A program made the position numbers and the translations under genes. Positions 1 through 7,235 of a stretch of 64,000 nucleotides of DNA are shown here, in pieces. Below the pieces are notes generated by a model, which was not told where the DNA came from, searched no databases, and worked only from the letters and a program-made list of their open reading frames with translations. Source of the DNA: Mycolicibacterium agri (GTDB lineage Bacteria; Actinomycetota; Actinomycetes; Mycobacteriales; Mycobacteriaceae); assembly GCF_002553505.1 (NCBI RefSeq), contig NZ_PDCP01000007.1, forward strand, positions 62,001 through 126,000, written 5' to 3'. Numbering within the stretch: position 1 is the first letter of the stretch; every line of letters starts with the position of its first letter.

Positions 1-28
1 CCACGAACGGCATTGAAGGAGAAGTGTC

Positions 29-1174
29 ATGGCGGAAGCCGTAATCGTCGAGGCTGTCCGGTCGCCGGTCGGCAAGCGCAATGGCGGCCTGTCGGGCGTG
101 CACCCGGCCGAGTTGTCGGCGCAGGTGCTCAACGGCCTCGCCGAGCGCGCCGGGATCGACCCGGGCATCGTCGACGACGTCATTTGGGGCTGCGTCATGC
201 AGGCCGGCGAGCAGGCGCTCGACATCGGCCGCACCGCGCTGCTGACGGCGGGTTGGCCGGAGAGCGTGGCCGGCGTGACGATCGACCGGCAGTGCGGCTC
301 CAGTCAGCAGTCGATCCACTTCGCCGCGGCCGGTGTGGTCGCCGGACACTACGACGTCGTCGTCGCCGGTGGCGTCGAGTCGATGTCGCGCACCCCGATG
401 GGCGCGTCGCTGGCCAACGGCGGCAACCCGTATCCGCAGGGCTTCAAGGATCGCTACCAGAAGACGCCGAACCAGGGCATCGGAGCGGAGATGATCGCCG
501 AGCAGTGGGGCTTCGACCGCAGGTCGCTCGACGAGTACTCGTTGGGTTCGCACGAAAAGGCCGCCGCGGCACAGGATTCCGGCGCATTCGATGACCAGAT
601 CGTGGCGATCAAGGACCAGGACGGCAATCCGGTGCTCAAGGACGAGGGCATCCGCCGTGGCACCACCATCGAGAAGATGGCCGAGCTGAAGCCGGCGTTC
701 AAGGAGGACGGTGTGATCCACGCCGGCAACTCCTCGCAGATCTCCGACGGCGCGGCCGCGCTGCTGTTCATGTCGGCGGAGAAGGCGAAGTCGTTGGGGC
801 TCAAGCCGATCGCCAGGGTGCACACCGCCACGCTCGCGGGTGCGGACCCGGTGATCATGCTGACCGCCCCCATTCCCGCCACGCAGAAGGCGTTGAAGAA
901 GTCCGGCCTGTCGCTCGAGGACATCGGTGTGTTCGAGGTCAACGAGGCGTTCGCGCCGGTGCCGATGGCGTGGCTGAAGGACATCGGCGCCGACGAGAAG
1001 AAGCTCAACCCCAACGGCGGTGCGATCGCCCTCGGCCATCCGCTCGGCGGTTCGGGCGCCCGCATCATGACGACGATGCTGTATCACATGCGGGACAAGG
1101 GCATCAAATACGGCCTGCAGACCATGTGCGAGGGTGGCGGCCAGGCCAACGCCACCATCATCGAACTGTTGTGA
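29..1174 (+). CDS. Acetyl-CoA acetyltransferase / 3-ketoacyl-CoA thiolase
   Basis: Thiolase of 381 residues, the normal length for the family. It cleaves 3-ketoacyl-CoA with CoA or runs the reverse condensation in the cytosol. The nucleophile C89 lies in DRQCGSSQQS; H337 in GHPLGGSG and C367 in MCEGGG complete the active site. The ATG at 29 follows an AAGGAG ribosome site at 16-21. Its stop overlaps the GTG start of the enoyl-CoA hydratase (GTGA), so the two are an operon for beta-oxidation steps. The pair matches Rv1135A-Rv1136 of M. tuberculosis in order, from memory. The acyl substrate cannot be read from the sequence. Confidence 0.93.
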   Translation: MAEAVIVEAVRSPVGKRNGGLSGVHPAELSAQVLNGLAERAGIDPGIVDDVIWGCVMQAGEQALDIGRTALLTAGWPESVAGVTIDRQCGSSQQSIHFAAAGVVAGHYDVVVAGGVESMSRTPMGASLANGGNPYPQGFKDRYQKTPNQGIGAEMIAEQWGFDRRSLDEYSLGSHEKAAAAQDSGAFDDQIVAIKDQDGNPVLKDEGIRRGTTIEKMAELKPAFKEDGVIHAGNSSQISDGAAALLFMSAEKAKSLGLKPIARVHTATLAGADPVIMLTAPIPATQKALKKSGLSLEDIGVFEVNEAFAPVPMAWLKDIGADEKKLNPNGGAIALGHPLGGSGARIMTTMLYHMRDKGIKYGLQTMCEGGGQANATIIELL

Positions 1175-2004
1175 GTGCTGGGCCGTCTGGTTCGGTTCCT
1201 CCAGTGTCGTCCCCGGACGCCGTGGCCCCCGCCGCTCTCACCGAGCGGCGGGGCAACGTCATGGTCATCACGCTGAACCGCCCCGAGGCGCGCAACGCCG
1301 TCAACGCCGCGGTCAGCACCGCGGTCGGTGACGCGCTGCAGGAGGCGCAGGACGACGACGACGTCCGCGCCGTCGTCATCACCGGCGCCGGTGAATCCTT
1401 CTGCGCCGGAGCCGATCTCAAGGCCATCGCGCGTCGGGAGAACCTCTTCCACCCCGACCACAGCGAGTGGGGCTTCGCCGGCTACGTGCACCACTACATC
1501 GACAAGCCGACGATCGCGGCCGTCAACGGTACCGCGCTCGGCGGCGGCACCGAACTGGCGCTGGCCAGCGACCTCGTCGTCGCCGAGGAACGGGCGAAAT
1601 TCGGCCTGCCGGAAGTGAAGCGGGGACTGCTCGCCGCGGCCGGCGGCGTGTTCCGTATCGTCGACCACCTGCCCCGCAAGGTCGCGATGGAACTGCTGTT
1701 CACCGGAGAGCCGATGAGTTCGGCCGACGCGCTCAAATGGGGCCTGATCAACCAGGTCGTGCCCGACGGCACCGCGGTCGACGCGGCGCTCGCGCTGGCC
1801 GAGCGCATCACCGCCAACGCGCCGCTGGCGGTGTGGGCCAGCAAGCGCATCGCGTTGGGCGTCGACGACGGTGTCATCACCGGCGACGAGGCCGGCTGGG
1901 CCAGGACCATGCGCGAGATCGTCGCGCTGATGCGTTCCGAGGACGCGAAGGAAGGTCCGCGCGCGTTCGCCGAAAAGCGTCAGCCGATCTGGAAGGCCAG
2001 ATAG
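1171..2004 (+). CDS. Enoyl-CoA hydratase (crotonase family)
   Basis: Crotonase-fold protein of 277 residues from a GTG that overlaps the thiolase stop. Both catalytic glutamates of true hydratases are present: E128 in GGGTELA and E148 in GLPEVKRGL, 20 residues apart as in rat hydratase (E144/E164). The oxyanion-hole segment SFCAGADL is at about residues 76-83. It should hydrate trans-2-enoyl-CoA just before the thiolase step. A second GTG at 1204 is a possible start; the overlapping one was chosen because it gives translational coupling. It converges with the FAS1 gene, leaving 4 bp between stops. Confidence 0.9.
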   Translation: MSAGPSGSVPPVSSPDAVAPAALTERRGNVMVITLNRPEARNAVNAAVSTAVGDALQEAQDDDDVRAVVITGAGESFCAGADLKAIARRENLFHPDHSEWGFAGYVHHYIDKPTIAAVNGTALGGGTELALASDLVVAEERAKFGLPEVKRGLLAAAGGVFRIVDHLPRKVAMELLFTGEPMSSADALKWGLINQVVPDGTAVDAALALAERITANAPLAVWASKRIALGVDDGVITGDEAGWARTMREIVALMRSEDAKEGPRAFAEKRQPIWKAR

Positions 2005-2008
2005 CCGG

Positions 2009-2734
2009 TCAGCCGGCGGGCGCCTCGGCGCCGGGCACCACTTCTTCGGTGGCCGTTTCCGACGTCGTCGTGGTCGTGGTGGTGGTGGTGGTCGAGGTTT
2101 CGTCGACCGTGGGGGTGAGCGGCTCAGGCGGGTTCGCCGGGTCGAGCACCTTGTCGATGATGTAGATCCGCGCGTTCTGGGCCTGGATGCCGCCACAGAT
2201 GAGCTTGGCGGTGTCGTTGACCTTGATGTCGCCGTTCTTGCCCTCGACCTTGATCTCGGTGCCCTCCTGGGTGGGCCGCTGGCCGTGCACGTCCTCGGGG
2301 CCCAGCAGACCCAGGAAGACGTGGTAGTAGTCCAGCCGGGTCAACGCGGCCGGATCGGCCTTGAGGGCGTCGAGCTGGCCCGGGTCGAGCTCGGCGAACG
2401 CCTCGTTGCTGGGCGCGAACACCACGTACGGGCCGTTGTCGAGCACCGAGGTGATGTTGACCTCGGGATTCAGCCCGCCGGACACCGCGGCGTTGAAGGT
2501 GCTGATGTCGGGGATGCTGGCCAGCGCCTGGCTGACCGGCACCTCGTTCAGCGCCTTCCAGTTCGGCACGGCCTTCTTGAACGGGTCGCAGTCGCCCTGC
2601 GGGTCGGGCACCTCGACGGCAGGCTTGGGCTGCGGCTCCGGATCGGCGTAGGCGTTGATCGCCAGCGGGACCGACCCCGCGATCGCAGCGATCGCCGCCG
2701 CTGCACCCATGGCCTTGCTGGTGCGAGTCTTCAC
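2009..2734 (-). CDS. Exported FAS1 (fasciclin) domain protein, MPT70/MPT83-like
   Basis: Protein of 241 residues with a signal peptide ending AYA at residue 30. A single FAS1 domain of about 135 residues follows and resembles mycobacterial MPT70: FNAAVSGGLNPEVN, VFAPSNEAF and YIIDKVL are typical blocks, and two cysteines (C49 and one in LICGG) could form the family disulphide. The C-terminus adds a run of ten threonines (codons 2063-2092) and an acidic tail. There is no lipobox, so it is expected secreted rather than lipidated. FAS1 domains mediate adhesion or protein binding; its partner is unknown. Confidence 0.85.
   Translation of the reverse strand: MKTRTSKAMGAAAAIAAIAGSVPLAINAYADPEPQPKPAVEVPDPQGDCDPFKKAVPNWKALNEVPVSQALASIPDISTFNAAVSGGLNPEVNITSVLDNGPYVVFAPSNEAFAELDPGQLDALKADPAALTRLDYYHVFLGLLGPEDVHGQRPTQEGTEIKVEGKNGDIKVNDTAKLICGGIQAQNARIYIIDKVLDPANPPEPLTPTVDETSTTTTTTTTTTSETATEEVVPGAEAPAG
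2063..2092 (-). repeat. ACN triplet run encoding ten threonines
   Basis: Ten consecutive Thr codons (mostly ACC and ACG) form a near-perfect trinucleotide tract in the FAS1 gene tail. Such tracts can vary in length by slippage, which would change the length of the exported protein's C-terminal linker without a frameshift. Confidence 0.8.
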
Positions 2735-2814
2735 TTTCGGCTCCTCAGCTCGTCAGTCGCTAGGCATGTTATGTGCAGGGATAGGCCAATGCCAAAGTCA
2801 AGATCAGCCACGAC

Positions 2815-4095
2815 TCACGCGGTAACCGCGTTGACCTGCGCTTTCCGCACATTGGCGCAGAGCATCGCGGCGATCACACACAGCCCCGCAGCGAGGTAGA
2901 ACGCAAGGTCGTAATTGCCCTGCAGGTCGCGCAGTTTGCCCGCGCCGGCGGCGGCGACGGCGGCGCCCAACTGATGCGAAGCGAACACCCAGCCGAACAC
3001 CACCGGGGTGTTGACGCCGAAATAGTTGCGGCACAACACGATCGTCGGGGGCACGGTGGCCACCCAGTCCAGCCCGTAGAAGATGACGAACACCCACGTG
3101 CTCGGATCGGCGTGCGGCGACAGCAGCGACGGCAGGATCAGCAACGAAAGGCCGCGGCCGGTGTAGTAGACCACCAGCAGCAGCCGCGGATCCACCCGGT
3201 CGGTCAGCCAACCGGAGAACACCGTGCCCGCGACGTCGAGGATGCCGATCGTCGCCAGCAGACCCGCCGCGACGGTGGTCGGCATGCCGTGGTCGTTGGC
3301 CGCGGGAATGAAGTGTGTGCCGATCAGCCCGTTGGTCGTCATCCCGCAGATCGCGAAGCTGGCGGCCAGCAGCCAGAATGCGGGCACGCGGGCGCCGAGC
3401 CGCAGGCCGTCGAACGCGGCGCGGAAGCTGGACGCGGGCACCCGCGTCGGCGCCGCTGCGGCCGTCGCTCCGTACGGCGTTAAACCCTTGTCCTGCGGGT
3501 GATTTCGCATAAACGCCGCAACCAGCGGCACCACGGCCAACGCGGCGGCTGCGACGAGCAGCGACGCCCAGCGCCAGCCGTGCCGGGTGGTGATCTGGGC
3601 GACGATGGGCAGGAAGATCAGCTGGCCCGTCGCGCTCGCCGCGGTCAGCACCCCTGTCACCAGGCCGCGGCGCGCTTCGAACCAGCGGGTGGCCACCGTC
3701 GCGACGAACCCCATGGAGATCGCCCCGGTGCCGACCCCGACGAGCACGCCCCACAGTAGGACGAGCTGCCAGCTGGCCGTCATGAACACGCTCAGCGCCG
3801 AACCGGCCGCGATGAACGTCAGCGCCACCGACAGCACCGGGCGCACGCCGAAACGGTCCATCAGCGCCGCCGCGAACGGCGCGGTCACCCCGAACAGCGT
3901 CATGTTGACCGACATCGCCAGCCCGACCACGCCGTGCGACCAGCCGAACTCGTGATGCAGCGGGTTCATCATCACGCCGGGCACCGAGCGGAAGCCCGCG
4001 GCGCCCAGGATTGCCACGAAGCTGACGGCCGCCACCACCCACGCCCAGTGGATGCGCGTCAGTGGAGTACGTCGGGAGGCGGCGGCTAGCGTCAC
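2815..4095 (-). CDS. MFS transporter
   Basis: Major facilitator of 426 residues with about twelve hydrophobic segments. The GTG at 4095 (VTLAAASRRTPLTRIHWAW) places the first membrane helix at about residue 15; an upstream in-frame ATG at 4146 would add a basic 17-residue extension that does not look like coding sequence. The overall pattern (a GxxxDRFGxR loop after helix 2, monocarboxylate/oxalate-type carrier features) suggests organic anion export or import, but the substrate is not deducible. It is divergent from the AraC-type regulator at 4178, which is its most likely regulator. Confidence 0.85.
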   Translation of the reverse strand: MTLAAASRRTPLTRIHWAWVVAAVSFVAILGAAGFRSVPGVMMNPLHHEFGWSHGVVGLAMSVNMTLFGVTAPFAAALMDRFGVRPVLSVALTFIAAGSALSVFMTASWQLVLLWGVLVGVGTGAISMGFVATVATRWFEARRGLVTGVLTAASATGQLIFLPIVAQITTRHGWRWASLLVAAAALAVVPLVAAFMRNHPQDKGLTPYGATAAAAPTRVPASSFRAAFDGLRLGARVPAFWLLAASFAICGMTTNGLIGTHFIPAANDHGMPTTVAAGLLATIGILDVAGTVFSGWLTDRVDPRLLLVVYYTGRGLSLLILPSLLSPHADPSTWVFVIFYGLDWVATVPPTIVLCRNYFGVNTPVVFGWVFASHQLGAAVAAAGAGKLRDLQGNYDLAFYLAAGLCVIAAMLCANVRKAQVNAVTA

Positions 4096-4139
4096 CCGAC
4101 CACCGTCGCGGATCCGCCGTCGGCCGCATAGTGGCAAGA

Positions 4140-4153
4140 ACGACAACAGTCGT
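4140..4153. promoter_or_regulatory. Inverted repeat in divergent MFS/AraC promoter
   Basis: ACGAC-AACA-GTCGT lies 24 bp before the regulator start and 44 bp before the MFS start. It is a short palindrome in the only shared control region and could be the operator of the AraC-type regulator. No other evidence supports it. Confidence 0.35.
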
Positions 4154-4177
4154 CAAAAACATGCCAATATGGTCTGC

Positions 4178-5134
4178 ATGCACCGCGTCGCCGTTCTGCT
4201 GCTGCCGCCGGTGGTCGGCTTCGACGCCGCGATCGCGCCGACGCTGTTCGGCAGCGCCAAGGACACCGACGGCAGCCCGCTGTATGAGTTGGTCACCTGC
4301 GGGCTGACGGCCGGGCCGGTGGAGTCGACGACGGGGTTCGACCTGCTGCCGAACATCGGCTGCGAGGCGCTGCGCACCGCCGACACCGTGGTGATCCCTG
4401 GCACGCGCTATCCGCCGGCCCGAGAGAGCGGCGCGCTGCCGCAGGACGTGCGCGACGCGCTGGCGCTCATCCGGCCCGGTGCCCGGCTGGTGTCGATCTG
4501 CACCGGCGCGTTCGTCCTGGCCGCCGCAGGACTGCTCGACGGACGGCGGGCCACCACCCACTGGCAATTCGCCGACGCGATGCGCCGCCTGCATCCGCGC
4601 GTACTCGTCGACGAGAACGTGCTGTTCGTCGATGACGGCGACATTTTGACGTCGGCGGGTCTGGCCGCGGGAATCGACTTGTGCCTGCACATCATTCGGC
4701 AAGATCAAGGCGCGCAGGTGGCCAACGCGGTGGCCCGCTACTGCGTCGTCCCGCCGTGGCGCGAAGGCGGCCAGGCGCAGTTCATCGACCGGCAGATGCC
4801 GACGCCGGACGACTACTCGACGGCGCCGACGCGGGAGTGGGCGCTGCGGCATCTCGACGAGAAGCTGACCGTGGCACGATTGGCCCGCCACGCGAAGATG
4901 AGCGCCCGCACCTTCAACCGTCGCTTCCGCGAGGAGACCGGCCAATCGCCGGGTGCGTGGATCCGCAGCCGCCGCGTCGACCGGGCCCGCGAGCTGCTCG
5001 AGTCGCGCGACCTGCCGGTCGACGAGATCGCTCGGCTGTCGGGGCTGGGCGCCGCCGGCAACCTGCGCCATCACCTGCGTCGCGGGATGGGCATGTCGCC
5101 GTCGAGCTACCGCAAGGTCTACCAAGGCGCCTGA
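4178..5134 (+). CDS. GlxA-type AraC family regulator (DJ-1/PfpI domain plus HTH)
   Basis: Regulator of 318 residues. Residues 1-185 form a DJ-1/PfpI-like amidotransferase fold with the nucleophile-elbow cysteine C108 (SICTGAFVLA) and H129; residues 228-316 hold the two AraC helix-turn-helix motifs (LARHAKMSARTFNRRF and the GLGAAGNLRHHLRR region). Such proteins usually activate an adjacent operon on binding a nitrogenous or oxidised small molecule, without enzymatic activity. A start at 4169 (MVCMHR) is an alternative three codons upstream. It is divergent from the MFS gene, its probable target. Confidence 0.87.
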   Translation: MHRVAVLLLPPVVGFDAAIAPTLFGSAKDTDGSPLYELVTCGLTAGPVESTTGFDLLPNIGCEALRTADTVVIPGTRYPPARESGALPQDVRDALALIRPGARLVSICTGAFVLAAAGLLDGRRATTHWQFADAMRRLHPRVLVDENVLFVDDGDILTSAGLAAGIDLCLHIIRQDQGAQVANAVARYCVVPPWREGGQAQFIDRQMPTPDDYSTAPTREWALRHLDEKLTVARLARHAKMSARTFNRRFREETGQSPGAWIRSRRVDRARELLESRDLPVDEIARLSGLGAAGNLRHHLRRGMGMSPSSYRKVYQGA

Positions 5135-5144
5135 CTTCCGGGCC

Positions 5145-5303
5145 GTCGGGCGCGACCCGGCCCCACATAACGCCCAAACCCGGGCCCCCATAACGCCCAA
5201 ACCCGGGCCTCCGATAACGCCCAATGCCGGGCCCTCATAACGCCCAAACCGACATTTGGGCGGGAAAGTGCGAGTAATCGCCTGCCAAACGTCGATTTCG
5301 GCG
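5145..5303 (+). repeat. Dispersed intergenic repeat, copy 1 (unit array plus 63-bp core)
   Basis: Directly after the AraC gene stop, about four degenerate 21-24 bp units built on CATAACGCCCAAACCCGGG lead into a 63-bp core at 5241-5303. The core opens with an exact hairpin: arms CGCCCAAA and TTTGGGCG with loop CCGACA (5241-5262), followed by GGGAAAGTGCGAGTAA and a GTCGATTTCGGCG end. The same core occurs at 8655-8717 (minus strand) and 31993-32055. The intergenic region 5135-5360 contains nothing else recognisable except the promoter of the next gene. Confidence 0.85.
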
Positions 5304-5360
5304 TGACCCGGCTTCCGATTCCCGGCCGTCGCGCGTGGGTAAGTACGTACGGTGAATTCA

Positions 5361-6497
5361 ATGCGAATCCTGGTCACCGGGGCCACCGGCTATGTCGGCT
5401 CGCGGCTGGTCGCCGAATTGCTCTCCCACGGCCACAAGGTCATCGCCGCATCCCGCAACGTCGATCGGCTGGCCGCATTCGGCTGGCACGGCCAGGCCGA
5501 CGCCGTCGCGCTCGATGCCCACGACCCGGCGTCGGCGCGGGCGGCGTTCGCCGAGGCGGGACCGGTCGACGTCGTCTACTACCTGGTGCACGGCATCGGG
5601 CAACCCGACTTTCGGGAGGCCGACAATGCCGCCGCGGCCAACGTCGCGGCCGCCGCCAAGGATGCGGGCGTGCGCCGCATCGTCTACCTCGGCGGTTTCG
5701 TGCCCGACGAGAACGACCTGTCCGAGCATCTGACCAGCCGGGCCGAGGTCGCCGAGGCGCTCAGCATCGAGGGCGGGCCGGAGGTGGTGTGGCTCGGCGC
5801 GGCGATCATCATCGGCGCCGGGTCGACGTCGTTCGAGATGCTGCGCTATGTCGGCGACCGATTCCTGGTGATCCCGCTGCCGTCGTGGATGGACAATCCG
5901 ATCGATCCGATCTCGATCCGCGACGTCCTCTACTACCTGGTCGCGGCGGCCGATCCCGACCGCGTGCCCGCAGGTGCCTACGACATCGCCGGGCCGGAGT
6001 CGACGACTTATCGCGACTTATTGGCCAAATATGCCCGCGCGACAGGCAAGTGGCGGGCTAGTGTCCCGATTCGTGGAGTCGATACCGGAATGGCTTCGAT
6101 GCTGACGGCTGTCGCGCTACCGGTGCCGGGCGGGCTCGCCGCCGATTTGGTTGAGTCACTTGATCATCCGATGCAGGCCTCCGATGGTCTGCGCGAGCTG
6201 GTGCCCGATCCGCCTGGCGGACTGATCGGAATCGCAGAGGCGATCAAACGGTCGCTGTCCAGCGGTCGGGCACGCGCCGTCGACCAACTCGCCGACCCGC
6301 ATCACCTCGCCGACAGCGATCCGGTGTGGGCCGGCGGCGACACCCTGCGCATCAAGCGATTGGCGCGGGTGATCACCCCGCCGTTCGTCCGGCCGGCACT
6401 CGGCCTCCTCAACGCCGTACCCGGGCCTGTCGCCGCAGCCGTGCGGACCGGGCTGGACACCCTGCTCAACCTCAAACCGAAGGTGCGCTCGGAATGA
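5361..6497 (+). CDS. NAD(P)-binding Rossmann-fold oxidoreductase (extended/atypical SDR)
   Basis: Protein of 378 residues. The N-terminus RILVTGATGYVGSRL is a TGxxGxxG dinucleotide-binding loop; residues 1-230 follow the atypical SDR (NmrA/complex I NDUFA9-like) pattern, with no clear YxxxK catalytic pair. The C-terminal 120 residues are a separate helical region. A GTG three codons upstream (5352) could also start it. The stop overlaps the next gene by ATGA, so it is co-translated with the CPBP membrane protein. Function is not established; it may be a quinone or polyprenol-related reductase. Confidence 0.78.
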   Translation: MRILVTGATGYVGSRLVAELLSHGHKVIAASRNVDRLAAFGWHGQADAVALDAHDPASARAAFAEAGPVDVVYYLVHGIGQPDFREADNAAAANVAAAAKDAGVRRIVYLGGFVPDENDLSEHLTSRAEVAEALSIEGGPEVVWLGAAIIIGAGSTSFEMLRYVGDRFLVIPLPSWMDNPIDPISIRDVLYYLVAAADPDRVPAGAYDIAGPESTTYRDLLAKYARATGKWRASVPIRGVDTGMASMLTAVALPVPGGLAADLVESLDHPMQASDGLRELVPDPPGGLIGIAEAIKRSLSSGRARAVDQLADPHHLADSDPVWAGGDTLRIKRLARVITPPFVRPALGLLNAVPGPVAAAVRTGLDTLLNLKPKVRSE

Positions 6498-7228
6498 CTG
6501 AATCGACCATGGCCTCGTCTTCGACGCATCCGCCCTTCTTTCAGGAAGTCAAGGACAACCTGAAACGGGTGGCGATACCCCACCACGAGCCGCCAATGGT
6601 GGTGAAGCGCCGCCGAATTGCGGTTGCGTTCGTGCTGATCATCGGCGGTGTGCTGCTCGGCTATTCGCTGGGGCTGCAACCGGGCGACGCGTCGTTCTAC
6701 TGGCTGACCCTCGCGCTGGCCGCGGTGTGGACGGTGGGCGCGTTGGCGTCGGGCCCGCTGCACCTCGGGCACGTGCGGTTCTTCGGCCGCAATCAACGCC
6801 CGGTGATCAGCGGCACGGTGGTGGGCATCGTCGTCGGCGCGGTGTTCGTGGTCGGCGGATTGATCGCCCGCGAAATCCCGCCCCTCGCCAGCTTCGTCAC
6901 CCGCGTGCTGGAGTTCGCCAACTACCAGACGCTGTGGCTGATGGTGTTCAGCATCCTGCTCAACGCCGTCGCCGAGGAGCTGTTCTTCCGCGGCGCGTTG
7001 TACACCGCGCTGGAAAAGCACCACCCCGCAGTCATTTCCACGATCATCTACACGCTGGCGATCTTCGTCGCGACCCGCAATCCGATGCTGGCGTTCGCGG
7101 CGCTGGTGCTCGGTTCGGTGTGCGCGTTCGAACGCCGCGCCACCGGGGGAGTACTCGCACCGATCCTCACCCACATGGTGTGGGGGCTGACCATGGTGCT
7201 CGTACTGCCCCCGATGTTCGGCGTGTGA
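6494..7228 (+). CDS. CPBP family intramembrane metalloprotease-like protein
   Basis: Integral membrane protein of 244 residues with about six hydrophobic helices after a soluble N-terminal 40 residues. The signature EExxxR is E161-E162-x3-R166 (AEELFFRG), and the late histidine H227 (ILTHMVW) fits the final CPBP motif. The middle FxxxH-type histidine is not obvious, so catalytic competence is uncertain. ATGA overlap with the upstream SDR indicates an operon; the position matches Rv1140. Family members include Rce1-type CAAX proteases and bacteriocin-immunity proteins. Confidence 0.83.
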   Translation: MTESTMASSSTHPPFFQEVKDNLKRVAIPHHEPPMVVKRRRIAVAFVLIIGGVLLGYSLGLQPGDASFYWLTLALAAVWTVGALASGPLHLGHVRFFGRNQRPVISGTVVGIVVGAVFVVGGLIAREIPPLASFVTRVLEFANYQTLWLMVFSILLNAVAEELFFRGALYTALEKHHPAVISTIIYTLAIFVATRNPMLAFAALVLGSVCAFERRATGGVLAPILTHMVWGLTMVLVLPPMFGV

Positions 7229-7235
7229 GACGGCA

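Noticed and set aside
970..1170. A 67-codon upstream extension of the enoyl-CoA hydratase
   Set aside because: It overlaps the conserved end of the thiolase gene and reads as Arg-rich noise; the GTG at 1171 gives a normal crotonase N-terminus.
5145..5240. Possible CRISPR array in the CATAACGCCC units
   Set aside because: Units are 21-24 bp, degenerate, with no unique spacers and no cas genes in the window.
5135..5331. Target-site duplication around repeat copy 1
   Set aside because: The two flanks share CTTCCG and GGCCGTCG, but with a 6-bp insertion in one and in sequence of strong GC bias; too weak to claim. Copy 2 has no convincing flank repeat.
2804..5386. An 860-codon open frame on the minus strand spanning the AraC and MFS genes
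   Set aside because: Its translation is Arg/Gly/Ala-rich with no domain pattern, and it is antisense to a clear AraC regulator and out of frame with a clear MFS protein. It is a high-GC shadow frame.
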